A DNA stretch of 46,900 bases from Pseudomonadales bacterium (GCA_022821865.1 JAJECW010000022.1:1-46900), one strand, 5' to 3'; shown: positions 19,050 through 30,005, counted from the stretch's first letter. Notes: generated from the sequence alone by a model not told the origin. Program-made: numbers and translations.

Positions 19050-20384
19050 ATGAAGCTGATCCGGACGCTTTCCCTGGCGGCGCTTGGTCTTCCCGCTGCG
19101 GCACTGGCGCAGCAGGACCCAAGCTACAACGAGCACATCGCCACCATCATCAACGAAAACTGCGTGGTGTGCCACCGCGAAGGCGGCATTGGCCCCATGC
19201 GGCTCGAAAACTACGACCAGGTCCGTCCCTGGGCGCCGCTCATCTCGCTGCGGGTGGCAAGTCGAGAAATGCCTCCCTACTCCTACGACCACGGCATTGG
19301 CATCCAGGACCTGAAAGGCGACTGGCGGCTGAGCCAGGAAGACATCGATGCCGTGGTTGCCTGGGTTGAGCAGGGTTCGCCCCGGGGCGACCCGGACATC
19401 GTCCCGCCAGCGACTGATCTGCCCGACCCGGACGCCTGGAACTTCGAGCCCGAGTTCGGCTCGCCGGACCTGATCATCCCTTCCGTGGCCATGGACATTC
19501 CCGCCAGCGGCAATGACCTCTGGAGCAAGCATTTCGTGGAAAGCGGCCTCGCCGCCGACCGCTGCATCAAGGCGGTGCAGGTAAAGCCCCGGGGCGACGC
19601 CAAGGCCGTTGTGCATCATGCCAACTCCGACATCTGGGCGCCGGATGAAAACGGCGAGTACCAGGAACTCGGGCAATTGACCGAATACGCCATGGGCAAG
19701 TGGGGCGAGTTGATGCCGGAAGGCGTCTGCCGCATGCTTCCCGAGGCGGCGCGCATCCGCTGGGATGTTCACATGTATCCGGGCGGAGTCGGCGCCACCG
19801 CGGAGGGCCAGATGATCCGTGACAATGTGGTGGAAATCGGCCTCTGGTTCCACGATGAGGACTTCATGGAGCGCGAGCAGCCCTACAGGCAGGACCTGCG
19901 CCCCTACCTCATGCGTTCCGGCTACGAAAACGGCGAACTGATCCTGCCGCCCCATGGCTACACCATGACCCAGGGTTTCCACTCCTTCGACCACCCGGTG
20001 CGCATCGACAGCTTCCAGCCACACGGCCACCTGCGCATGAACGCCGCTTCCTTCGAGATTTTCTATCCCGAAACCGGTCGCACCGAGCAGATCAGCCAGA
20101 TCTCCCACTGGAGCGCCACCTGGCACCACAGCCACATCTACGAGCCCGACGTGGCCCCGCTGGTTCCCACCGGCGCCGTGCTCGTGATCAAGCAGTGGTA
20201 CGACAACACCGCCAACAATCCCAACAATCCCGACCCGGACCAGTGGGTTTACGACGGCAGCCGCACCGGCGATGAAATGTCACACGCCTGGATCGCCATC
20301 ACCCACCTCGACGAGGAAGGCTACGAAAAACTCCTCGCCGAACGCGAAGCCAGCCGGCAACGCTCGCTGGCAGGCTCCGACTAG
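19050..20384 (+). CDS. Exported heme-c/copper type II monooxygenase-like protein, tandem copy 2
   Basis: 444 residues, colinear with copy 1 and about 80% identical by eye, with the same signal-peptide type (MKLIRTLSLAALGLPAAALA), CVVCH heme motif (38-42), VVHHAN, DVHMYPGG, PHGHLRM, WHHSHIY and GDEMSHAW ligand motifs. Differences cluster in the signal peptide, the linker after the c domain (PATDLPDPDAW) and the loop after HHANS (IWAPDENGEYQE), as expected for a duplication under purifying selection of the core. AGAGAGGAC precedes ATG 19050. Separate transcription is suggested by the terminator before it. All predicted copper and heme ligands are kept, so both copies should be active. Confidence 0.78.
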   Translation: MKLIRTLSLAALGLPAAALAQQDPSYNEHIATIINENCVVCHREGGIGPMRLENYDQVRPWAPLISLRVASREMPPYSYDHGIGIQDLKGDWRLSQEDIDAVVAWVEQGSPRGDPDIVPPATDLPDPDAWNFEPEFGSPDLIIPSVAMDIPASGNDLWSKHFVESGLAADRCIKAVQVKPRGDAKAVVHHANSDIWAPDENGEYQELGQLTEYAMGKWGELMPEGVCRMLPEAARIRWDVHMYPGGVGATAEGQMIRDNVVEIGLWFHDEDFMEREQPYRQDLRPYLMRSGYENGELILPPHGYTMTQGFHSFDHPVRIDSFQPHGHLRMNAASFEIFYPETGRTEQISQISHWSATWHHSHIYEPDVAPLVPTGAVLVIKQWYDNTANNPNNPDPDQWVYDGSRTGDEMSHAWIAITHLDEEGYEKLLAEREASRQRSLAGSD

Positions 20385-20392
20385 GGAAGCTC

Positions 20393-20432
20393 CGATAATG
20401 AAAAACTCCACGGATGGAGTTTTTCATTATCG
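20393..20432. terminator. Perfect 17-bp hairpin (first of four)
   Basis: CGATAATGAAAAACTCC and its exact complement surround the loop ACGGAT. The stem carries an A-tract on one side and a T-tract on the other, so it could end transcription on either strand. It begins nine bases after the stop of the tandem copy 2 gene. Confidence 0.65.
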
Positions 20433-20512
20433 CAAAACAAAAGCGTGGTTTTGTTTTGCTTACGAATTCAATGGCTTACGCCATCGAATTCGGCGGCACT
20501 TCCATGTGCCGC
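20432..20512. other. Three further abutting hairpins
   Basis: Directly after the first hairpin come three more with almost no spacer: 20432-20459 (perfect 11-bp stem GCAAAACAAAA, loop GCGTGG), 20463-20492 (13-bp stem CGAATTCAATGGC with one mismatch, loop TTAC) and 20493-20512 (perfect 7-bp GCGGCAC, loop TTCCAT). The stems are unrelated in sequence and base composition. The remaining 130 bases to purE hold no gene; they include a small AACCT/AGGTT stem and the AGGAG site of purE. Confidence 0.6.
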
Positions 20513-20645
20513 AGGGCTGGCCTTTGTCTCGTGCGCCTTCCACTTCCAGACAGAATGGGAATTGCTGCGGGAAAAGCGTCAAGCAGCTTGCACGGAACCT
20601 GCTACTAGGTTAGTTTCCCCGGTTTTTGGCAGGAGATTGGGGTTG

Positions 20646-21142
20646 ATGAGTTCGCCTTTTGTCGCGATTTTGATGGGGTCCAAATCAGATCTTGAAGCCA
20701 TGCGGGCCGGGGCCGATGTGCTGAAGAAATTCGGCATTCGCTACGAGATCAGGATCAGTTCGGCGCATCGTACGCCGGAAGCGACCAGGGAATACGTGGA
20801 AGCCGCCGTGGAGCGCGGCTGCCAGGTTTTTATCGCCGGCGCCGGCCTTGCCGCGCATCTTGCCGGCGCCATTGCCGCCCATACCACCAGGCCCGTCATC
20901 GGCGTACCCATGGACGCCGGTCCCCTGCGGGGAATGGACGCTCTGCTTTCCACAGTGCAAATGCCTTCCGGGGTGCCAGTGGCTTCCGTGGCCATCGGCA
21001 GGACCGGCGCCAGGAATGCCGCCTATCTGGCGGCGCAGATTCTGGCCCTGGCCGATGCTGCGCTTGCGGGCCGGGTTGCCGCCGACCGCAAGGCCGACGC
21101 CGAAAGAGTGCAGGCCCAGGATCGGGAGTTGCAGGCACAGCA

Positions 21143-21146
<4 letters not shown>
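20646..21146 (+). CDS. purE: N5-carboxyaminoimidazole ribonucleotide mutase
   Basis: Class I PurE (166 residues) moves the carboxylate of N5-CAIR to form CAIR in purine synthesis. The signatures GSKSD (11-15) and SSAHRTP (38-44, with the catalytic His41) are present, as is the glycine-rich AGAGLAAHLAGAIAAHT segment. I chose ATG 20646, preceded by AGGAG; the frame extends upstream only through the hairpin region. Its stop overlaps the tsaC start (GTGA). purK, its usual partner, is not in this window. Confidence 0.95.
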
Positions 21147-23488
<2,342 letters not shown>

Positions 23489-23518
<30 letters not shown>

Positions 23519-23574
23519 CAGGCTGAAGCCGCGCAACGCAAACTACCCGTCATTCTGCGCGAAGTCGCGGAATC
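23489..23574. repeat. Long inverted repeat of the GATTCCGCGACTTCGC family
   Basis: The left arm starts GATTCCGCGACTTCGC (23489-23504) and ends CAGAATGAC (23511-23519). The right arm (23549-23574) is its exact complement except that the left arm has a six-base insert where the right has one base. About 29 bases separate the arms. The element overlaps the 3' end of aroE and faces the coxD stop, so it may terminate both; the hairpin at 13142-13181 shares its core. Confidence 0.7.
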
Positions 23575-23618
23575 CCATGCAGGATGCTTCGTTTCCTGAA
23601 GAAACACCCTGTTCGGTT

Positions 23619-24020
23619 TCAGTGCGCTTCCTCTTCCCCGTGTTCGCCGCCCGTGCCATGCACCTCCGCCGGTGTCAGCGCCACGGCGTCGCGATCATGC
23701 CCCATGTAGTCGAAGCGCGCTTCGGTGGTGTAATCGCCTTCCACCGCCATGAAGGCGATCAGGATCAACAACACCCCCGGTGGGCCGAGAATGGTCAGCA
23801 CCAGGGCCAGCCGCTCCCAGAAGGCATGCATGAAGATGGCGATGATAAAGCCCGCTTTCACCAGCATGAAAACGATGACCAGGGTCCAGCGCATGGCGCC
23901 CTGCACGTCGAAATAGTCCACCGCGTAGGAAGCGGCGCTGACCACGAACAGCAGAATCCAGATCTGGTAGTAGATGCCCAGTGGATGCTGTTGTCCCGCG
24001 GTGTCCGATGATGATGCCAT
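23619..24020 (-). CDS. coxD: Cytochrome c oxidase subunit IV
   Basis: 133 residues with three hydrophobic helices (IYYQIWILLFVVSAASYAV, TLVIVFMLVKAGFIIAIFM, LVLTILGPPGVLLILIAFM) and a hydrophilic, His/Glu-rich tail, the layout of the bacterial CoxD/CyoD-like subunit IV family. It is the last gene of the minus-strand cox operon, 12 bases after the second subunit III. Its role is accessory to assembly or stability of the oxidase. Confidence 0.8.
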   Translation of the reverse strand: MASSSDTAGQQHPLGIYYQIWILLFVVSAASYAVDYFDVQGAMRWTLVIVFMLVKAGFIIAIFMHAFWERLALVLTILGPPGVLLILIAFMAVEGDYTTEARFDYMGHDRDAVALTPAEVHGTGGEHGEEEAH

Positions 24021-24032
24021 TGCCGTACCCTC

Positions 24033-24713
24033 TTACAGCAGATAGAAGAATGCGAAGATGAATACCCACACGAGATCGACGAAGTGCCAGTAGAGCCCGG
24101 CGATTTCGACGATCTCGAAGCCTTTCTTGTCGTAGTAGCCCGCCCAGATGCGCCGCGCCACCCACAACAGGTAAATCACCCCGGCCGATACGTGCAGGCC
24201 GTGGAATCCCGTGACCATGAAGAACACCGAGCCGAACTGCGGCGCCCCGAAGGGATTGCCCCAGGGCCGCACGCCTTCCTCCAGAATCAGCTTGGACCAT
24301 TCGTAGGCCTGCATGCCGACGAAGGTGGCGCCGAAAAAAGCGGTCGCACAGATGAACACGATCGTCCTGAACTTGTCCCTGCGATAACCATAGTTCACCG
24401 CCAGCGCCATGGTGCCTGAACTCGTGATCAGCACGAAGGTCATGATTGCGATCAGAATCAGGGGAATGGGCGCGCCGCCGAAACTCAGGGCGAAGATTTC
24501 GCTCTGGGGCGGCCAGGGCTGGGTGGTGGTCATGCGGACATTCAGGTAACCCGTCAGGAAGCAGGTGAAGATGAAGGTGTCGCTGACCAGGAAGATCCAC
24601 ATCATGGCCTTGCCCCAGGGCACATGATAGGTCTGTTTGTCCGCCGCCCAGTCGTCGACCAGTCCGGTTACCCCGTCCGAGGGGGCCATGCTTGTTGCAG
24701 CAGCTTCACTCAT
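24033..24713 (-). CDS. coxC: Heme-copper oxidase subunit III (second copy)
   Basis: 226 residues, seven hydrophobic segments, with the subunit III hallmarks PWGKAMMWIFLVSDTFIF (first helix), a Glu in AYEWSKLILEE, GFHGLHV and the C-terminal IAGLYWHFVDLVWVFIF. It is the better match to classical CoxC of the two subunit-III-like genes in the operon. It helps stabilise the catalytic core and its proton uptake. It lies 22 bases after the first copy and 12 bases before coxD. Confidence 0.88.
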   Translation of the reverse strand: MSEAAATSMAPSDGVTGLVDDWAADKQTYHVPWGKAMMWIFLVSDTFIFTCFLTGYLNVRMTTTQPWPPQSEIFALSFGGAPIPLILIAIMTFVLITSSGTMALAVNYGYRRDKFRTIVFICATAFFGATFVGMQAYEWSKLILEEGVRPWGNPFGAPQFGSVFFMVTGFHGLHVSAGVIYLLWVARRIWAGYYDKKGFEIVEIAGLYWHFVDLVWVFIFAFFYLL

Positions 24714-24735
24714 GCTTGGTTATTCCCGTTGCTTG

Positions 24736-25350
24736 TCAGGTATTGGAAAGAATCGCGAACATCACCAGCCACACCACCAGCAGGAAGTGCCAGTAGAGCG
24801 TACACAACTCGATGCTTAGCCGCAGGTCCTTCGGTTCGCTGCCCGAGGCGAGCTTGAGCGAGGTATTTCCCCAGACCCCCAGGCCGCCGAGCAGGTGTAT
24901 GGCGTGGATGCCGGTGAGCAGGTAGTAGAACGAAGCGGCGGGATTCGGCGTCAGGTACACTCCCGAATCCTGCAAACCGCCCCATACCAGCAGTTGCCCG
25001 ACGATAAAGCCCAGGGCGAGCAATCCGCCAGCCAGGAACAGGGCGAATACATTGCGGGACTCCCCCCGCCCCACCTTGTTCCGCGCAAGCTGGAAGGCCA
25101 CGCTGCTGAGCAGGAGCACACCGGTGTTAAGCCACAATTGCCGGGGTTCGGTCAGCGGGCGCCAGTCGGGCAGTTCCATGCGGATGAAATAGCTGACGGT
25201 GAACAGGCTGAAGATGATCGTTGCAATGATCAGGAAAAAGCCCAGCGCCACCTTCTCCGCCGCGGAGTCGAAGGCGCCCTCGGGCTTGAGCCCGCCGATG
25301 ATGCCCTTGCGCTCCCAGGGCTTGTCGGCAAGATGCTTGAAGGATTTCAC
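24736..25350 (-). CDS. Heme-copper oxidase subunit III-like protein (first copy)
   Basis: 204 residues. After a 30-residue cytoplasmic N-terminus come about five hydrophobic segments. The C-terminal part carries GIHAIHLLGG and ELCTLYWHFLLVVWLVMF, both subunit III signatures, but the N-terminal helix motif (PWxxxxW...SD) of classical CoxC is replaced by KVALGFFLIIATIIF. The GTG start at 25350 overlaps the coxA stop (GTGA), so they are coupled. It is a divergent paralogue of the next gene rather than a fragment; such two-gene subunit III arrangements occur in some caa3/aa3 operons. Confidence 0.8.
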   Translation of the reverse strand: MKSFKHLADKPWERKGIIGGLKPEGAFDSAAEKVALGFFLIIATIIFSLFTVSYFIRMELPDWRPLTEPRQLWLNTGVLLLSSVAFQLARNKVGRGESRNVFALFLAGGLLALGFIVGQLLVWGGLQDSGVYLTPNPAASFYYLLTGIHAIHLLGGLGVWGNTSLKLASGSEPKDLRLSIELCTLYWHFLLVVWLVMFAILSNT

Positions 25351-27131
25351 AGATCCGCCTTGGACTGGTCCTGGTCCGGGTCGAAATGTTCTTCATCCAC
25401 CGTGGGCTCGACGCTTTCCGGGGTGTTCTGGGGGATGAAATCCTCGTGGGCGCCGGGGACGCTGTAGTCATAGGCCCAACGGTACACCGTGGGCAGCTTG
25501 TCGCCCCAGTTGCCGTGAATCGGCGGCGTGTCCGGAGTCTGCCATTCCAGGGAATTGGCGCCCCAGGGGTTGGGGTCGGCCTTCTCGCCATTGCGCAGGC
25601 TCCAGAACACATTGATGAAGAACAGCAACTGGGAAATGCCCACGAACAATGCGGCGATGGTGATGGCGGTATTGGCGTCCTGGGTGGCCGGCGCCATGAA
25701 TTCGGTGGTGCCCAGGGCATAGTAGCGCCGCGGCACGCCGTGAATGCCGAGATAGTGCATGGGCAGGTAGATGGCGTAGGTGCCGAGGAAGGTGCACCAG
25801 AAATGCAGCTTGGCCATGCCTTCGTGATACATGCGGCCCGACATCTTCGGGAACCAGTGGTACAGCGCCGCGAACAGCACCAGGATCGGCGACACGCCCA
25901 TCACCATATGGAAGTGGGCGACCACGAAATAGGTGTCCGACAGGGGCAGGTCAATCACCACATTGCCGAGGAACAGCCCGGTGAGACCGCCGTGGATGAA
26001 GGTGAAGATGAAGCCGATGGCGAAATACATGGGCGCGTTCATGCGGATATCGCCTTCCCACAGCGTCAGCACCCAGTTGTAGACCTTGAGCGCCGTGGGC
26101 ACCGCGATGATCAGCGTGGTGGTGGCGAAGAAGAAGCCGAAATAGGGGTGCATGCCGCTCACGTACATGTGATGCGCCCAGACGATGAAGCTGAGCAGGC
26201 CGATGGCGATGATCGCCCAGACCATCATGCGGTAGCCGAAGATATTCTTGCGGGCGTGGGTGCTGAGCACATCGGAAACCAGGCCGAATGCGGGCAGGGC
26301 GACGATATACACCTCGGGGTGGCCGAAGAACCAGAACAGGTGCTGGAACAGGATCGGGCTGCCGCCGTCATAGTCCAGCGCCGTGCCCGACTCGATCACC
26401 GCCGGCATGAAAAAGCTGGTGCCGAGCAGGGTGTCGAACAGCATCATGATCGCCGCCACGAGCAGGGCGGGGAAGGCGAAAAGGCCCAGCACGGTGGCGA
26501 CGAAGATGCCCCATACCGCCAGCGGCAGGCGCATCATGGTCAGGCCGCGGCAGCGGTACTGCAGCACGGTGACCACATAGTTCAGGCCGCCCATGGTGAA
26601 GGCGACGATGAACACCGCCAGCGAAAGGAGCATGAGGACAATGCCCATGTCGTGCCCCGGAGTTCCCGCCATGCTCGTCTGGGGCGGGTACAGGGTCCAG
26701 CCGGCCCCCGTGGGGCCTCCGCCGACAAAGAAACTCGCCAGCAGGATGATCACCGAAACCAGGTACACCCAGTAACTGAGCATGTTCATGAAGGGAAACA
26801 CCATGTCCCTGGCGCCGCACATGAGGGGGATGAGGTAGTTGCCGAATCCGCCTAGGAACAGGGCGGTGAGGAGATAGATCACCATGATCATGCCATGCAT
26901 GGTCACGGACTGGTAATATGAATTGGGGTCGATCAGGTCAAAGGTTTCCGGAAAGCCGAGTTGCATGCGCATCAGCAGCGACAGCACCAGGGCCACGAGT
27001 CCCACGGCGATTGCCGTGCCGCCATACTGGATGGCGATCACCTTGTGATCCTGACTCCAGACGTACTTCGTCACCCAGCTATGCGGGTGATGCAGTTCGA
27101 GTTCCTGATCCGCCAATGGTACGTATGCCAT
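25347..27131 (-). CDS. coxA: Cytochrome c oxidase subunit I
   Basis: 594 residues with twelve predicted helices. The binuclear-centre motifs are intact: WFFGHPEVYI (CuB His and the cross-linked Tyr), WAHHMYVSGM (the CuB His pair) and AHFHMVMG (heme a3 and heme a ligands). GHPEVY identifies a type A oxidase with the Tyr in the K channel. AGGAGACAG precedes ATG 27131. It reduces O2 to water while pumping protons. It overlaps the first subunit III by four bases and follows coxB by 48 bases. Confidence 0.97.
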   Translation of the reverse strand: MAYVPLADQELELHHPHSWVTKYVWSQDHKVIAIQYGGTAIAVGLVALVLSLLMRMQLGFPETFDLIDPNSYYQSVTMHGMIMVIYLLTALFLGGFGNYLIPLMCGARDMVFPFMNMLSYWVYLVSVIILLASFFVGGGPTGAGWTLYPPQTSMAGTPGHDMGIVLMLLSLAVFIVAFTMGGLNYVVTVLQYRCRGLTMMRLPLAVWGIFVATVLGLFAFPALLVAAIMMLFDTLLGTSFFMPAVIESGTALDYDGGSPILFQHLFWFFGHPEVYIVALPAFGLVSDVLSTHARKNIFGYRMMVWAIIAIGLLSFIVWAHHMYVSGMHPYFGFFFATTTLIIAVPTALKVYNWVLTLWEGDIRMNAPMYFAIGFIFTFIHGGLTGLFLGNVVIDLPLSDTYFVVAHFHMVMGVSPILVLFAALYHWFPKMSGRMYHEGMAKLHFWCTFLGTYAIYLPMHYLGIHGVPRRYYALGTTEFMAPATQDANTAITIAALFVGISQLLFFINVFWSLRNGEKADPNPWGANSLEWQTPDTPPIHGNWGDKLPTVYRWAYDYSVPGAHEDFIPQNTPESVEPTVDEEHFDPDQDQSKADL

Positions 27132-27179
27132 GTTCTCTGTCTCCTGATTCGGTATCGCTCGCCTGGCCCGAAGCCCCGC

Positions 27180-28580
27180 TTATTCCCCTACCTCGATTCT
27201 ACTCGACGAAAGCGTGTTGATGTACGCCGCCACGTCCCGGATTTCTTCCTCGTCGGCCATGGCCGTGGCCATCTGCACCATCTGCTCGCCGAAAGTGTCG
27301 TCCGGGTGCATGCCGCGGACTCTCGACTTGAAATTGCTGAGCTGGGTGACGAGATACCAGTCGTTCTGGCCTGCCAGCGGCGGCGCGTCGGTATACCAGG
27401 TGCCGCTGCCGTCGTCGAGATGGCAGGCGGCGCAATTGCGGTCGTAGATGTCCTGGCCGTTCGCGATATCGCCGGTGACCGTGCGTTCGGCAGGCTCGTC
27501 GGGCAGCGAAGCGATATAGGCCGCCATGTTGCGTACGGCCTCGTCATCTATCAGCGTCGCCGCCATCTGCGCCATCTGCGCCATCTGCTGGCCGAAGACA
27601 TCGCCCTCGCCGCCGCGCACGCCGGTCTTGAAGTACTGGAGTTGCCGTTCGACATACCAGGCCGGCTGGCCGGTGAGCTTGGGGCTGTTCAGGGCCAGAT
27701 TGCCTTCGCCCCGCTGGCCGTGGCAGGTCGCGCAAAGCGCGTATTGCGCCTGGCCCGCCGCGGGATTGGCGGCGACCATGTTCCGGGTTTCGGCGAAAGT
27801 GGGCTGGTCGGCGAGCCAGGCGTTGAAGTCTTCTTCGGTTTGCACCACCACCTGGCCGCGCATGATGAAATGGCCGATGCCGCAAAGTTCTTCGCAAAGC
27901 ACGTCATAAGTGCCGGTTTCGGTGGGGGTGAACCACATGTAGGAAATCAGGCCCGGCACCAGGTCCATCTTGACGCGGAACTGGGGCACGGTGAAATTGT
28001 GCAGCACATCGTTGGAACGGAACAGGAAGTGGGCGTCCTGATTGACCGGCAGGCGCATCTGGGGGTCGTTGACCACCACGTCGTCCTGGCCGTTGGGGTC
28101 TTCGGGATTGATGCCGAAGGGGTTGCTTTCGGAAACGAAGGAAGTGTCGGCGGTGCCGAGCAGGCCGTCGGCGCCGGGATAGCGGTACTGCCACTGCCAC
28201 TGCTGGGCCAGCACTTCGTAGTCATTGGCGTCTTCCGGCACATTGACGAAAATCGCCCAGTAGTAGAGCCCCGGCGTCAGCATCAGCACCACGCCGATGG
28301 CGGTGATCACCGACAGCCAGATTTCCATCTTGTGGTTTTCCGGCTCATAGACCGCCTTGTGGCCCTGCTTGTGGCGAAAGCGCCAGACGCAGTACGCCAT
28401 GAAGGCATTGATCGCCACAAAAACGATGCCGGTAACCCAGAGGGTGATGTACACCGTGATGTCGATGCCGGCCCAGTCGGCGGCGAGATCGGTAAACCAC
28501 CAGTCAAAATAGTAGGCGAAGACGAAGTGCAGCACCACGGTGGCAATGACAAGCAGGAACAGCGCGATTGCTAATGACAT
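27180..28580 (-). CDS. coxB: Cytochrome c oxidase subunit II fused to two cytochrome c domains
   Basis: 466 residues. Three hydrophobic segments (about 2-24, 41-68 and 87-111) come first, one more than usual. The CuA site is complete: His194 in DVLHNF and CEELCGIGHFIM (Cys229, Glu231, Cys233, His237, Met240). Two class I cytochrome c domains follow, with CATCH (283-287) and CAACH (383-387). They would relay electrons to CuA from outside donors. ATG 28580 is chosen since the upstream frame is repetitive and basic. The first c domain has a short tandem (MAQMAQMA) from three 9-base repeats at 27561-27587. It opens the cox operon. Confidence 0.92.
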   Translation of the reverse strand: MSLAIALFLLVIATVVLHFVFAYYFDWWFTDLAADWAGIDITVYITLWVTGIVFVAINAFMAYCVWRFRHKQGHKAVYEPENHKMEIWLSVITAIGVVLMLTPGLYYWAIFVNVPEDANDYEVLAQQWQWQYRYPGADGLLGTADTSFVSESNPFGINPEDPNGQDDVVVNDPQMRLPVNQDAHFLFRSNDVLHNFTVPQFRVKMDLVPGLISYMWFTPTETGTYDVLCEELCGIGHFIMRGQVVVQTEEDFNAWLADQPTFAETRNMVAANPAAGQAQYALCATCHGQRGEGNLALNSPKLTGQPAWYVERQLQYFKTGVRGGEGDVFGQQMAQMAQMAATLIDDEAVRNMAAYIASLPDEPAERTVTGDIANGQDIYDRNCAACHLDDGSGTWYTDAPPLAGQNDWYLVTQLSNFKSRVRGMHPDDTFGEQMVQMATAMADEEEIRDVAAYINTLSSSRIEVGE

Positions 28581-28663
28581 GAGCGGGCAATCCTTGGAAT
28601 GACTCGCCGCGATCCGGTGTGGCTCGCGATGACGGGTATGGCCTGAATTTTTGCGGGGCGCAT

Positions 28664-28690
28664 GGTATAGAATTTTGCCCTGCGCTGCAA
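28664..28690 (-). promoter_or_regulatory. Candidate sigma70-type promoter of the cox operon
   Basis: On the minus strand TTGCAG (28685-28690) and TATACC (28664-28669) are spaced 15 bases apart, about 80 bases before the coxB start. The spacing is short, so this is tentative. On the plus strand the same place reads TATAGAATTTTGCC, and a similar TATAGAATAATGCC stands at 43307 before another gene. Confidence 0.35.
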
Positions 28691-28836
28691 GCGGAATGCG
28701 TCGTCGCGGAGCGCGCAACCGCGAGGCGGAGTTATGGGGCAGCGGTCTCTGGCTTCCCCGGGGGTATGGTCATGCGCCCCGATTCATTGGATAATCCGCA
28801 GTCCCCGATTTCCGATCCCCATACAGAGGAAACGCC

Positions 28837-30000
28837 ATGCGTCGTTATCTAGTGGAAATTGCCGCCGCCGGGCTGCTCGCAAGCCTTGCGGTTTCGGCAA
28901 GCGCACAATCCGACATGTACTACTCGGCCCATCATGATTACCGGGTGGTGGAAGTCGCCAACGGCCTGATCCAGCCCTGGTCCATGGCCTGGCTGCCCGG
29001 CGGCGACATGCTGATCACCGAGAAACCCGGCCGTCTGCGGGTGGTTCGCAATGGCGAACTGCTGCCGGAAGCGGTTCCCGGCGTGCCCGAAGTGCATTAC
29101 CGCGGCCAGGGCGGGCTGTTCGAGGTCGTCCCGCATCCCGATTTCGCGGAAAACCGCTGGCTCTACCTCACCTACGCCAAGCCGGTGGGCGACACTTCCA
29201 CCACGGCGATCATCCGCGGTCGTTTCGAGAACGACGAACTCGGCAATGTGGTCGAGATCTTCGCCGCCGAGTCGGTGGGCTTCGGCCACTATGGCGGCAA
29301 GCTTGTCTTCGACGGCAACGGTTACCTGTTCCTCGTGGTGGGCGACCGGCAGGCCCCCGCCACAGGCGATTTGCCGGCCCACCCGGCCCAGGACACTTCC
29401 AACCACAACGGCGTGGTCATCCGCCTGCGCGAAGACGGCAGTGTGCCCGACGACAATCCCTTCGTCGGCGGCAACGACATTCTTCCGGAAATCTGGAGTT
29501 ATGGGCACCGCAGCCCGCAGGGCCTGGCGATTCATCCGGAAACCGGCGACCTGTGGGAAACCGAGCACGGCCCCCAGGGCGGCGATGAACTCAACCGCAT
29601 CGAACCCGGCAACAATTACGGCTGGCCCGTCATCGGCTATGGCGTCAACTACGGCGCCGCGGGCAGCCCGATCCATGTGGGCATCGGCCAGGACGGCATG
29701 CGGGCGCCGGCCCATATCTGGGTGCCTTCCATCGCCGCGTCCGGCCTGATGATCTACGATGGCGACCGGTTTCCCATGTGGCGAGGCAGCATTTTCGCCG
29801 GCGGTCTCATGGGCGAGCAGTTGGCCCGCCTGCACATGAGCGACGACTATCGCGAAGTCATCGTGGAAGAAACCCTGGCCTATGACATGGGCCGCATCCG
29901 CGATGTGCGCCAGGGCCCGGACGGCTACATCTATCTGGCGATTTCCGACCGCGCCGGCGAGGAGGAAACTCCCATCGTGCGTCTGGAGCCGGTTGAGTAA
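28837..30000 (+). CDS. PQQ-dependent aldose sugar dehydrogenase (YliI/Asd-like)
   Basis: 387 residues with a signal peptide (IAAAGLLASLAVSASAQ) followed by a six-bladed propeller of the soluble glucose/aldose dehydrogenase family. The catalytic His candidate is His151 in GFGHYGGKLVF, and SYGHRSPQGLA and TEHGPQGGDELN are the conserved PQQ/calcium-site segments. It would oxidise aldoses at C1 in the periplasm and pass electrons to the respiratory chain. GAGGAAACGCC precedes ATG 28837. It is divergent from the cox operon; no PQQ synthesis genes are in the window. Confidence 0.9.
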   Translation: MRRYLVEIAAAGLLASLAVSASAQSDMYYSAHHDYRVVEVANGLIQPWSMAWLPGGDMLITEKPGRLRVVRNGELLPEAVPGVPEVHYRGQGGLFEVVPHPDFAENRWLYLTYAKPVGDTSTTAIIRGRFENDELGNVVEIFAAESVGFGHYGGKLVFDGNGYLFLVVGDRQAPATGDLPAHPAQDTSNHNGVVIRLREDGSVPDDNPFVGGNDILPEIWSYGHRSPQGLAIHPETGDLWETEHGPQGGDELNRIEPGNNYGWPVIGYGVNYGAAGSPIHVGIGQDGMRAPAHIWVPSIAASGLMIYDGDRFPMWRGSIFAGGLMGEQLARLHMSDDYREVIVEETLAYDMGRIRDVRQGPDGYIYLAISDRAGEEETPIVRLEPVE

Positions 30001-30005
30001 GACCC

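Noticed and set aside
17460-20135. A very long open frame on the minus strand opposite the tandem heme-c genes
   Set aside because: It is the shadow of two highly similar coding genes with heme and copper motifs; its translation is low-complexity and itself repeats with the duplication, without a family signature.
20393-20512. CRISPR-like or integron attC-like array
   Set aside because: The four hairpins have different sequences, no constant repeat or spacer length, and no cas or integrase gene nearby.
20520-20645. Riboswitch in front of purE
   Set aside because: Some short complementary stretches exist but no known aptamer pattern could be recognised.
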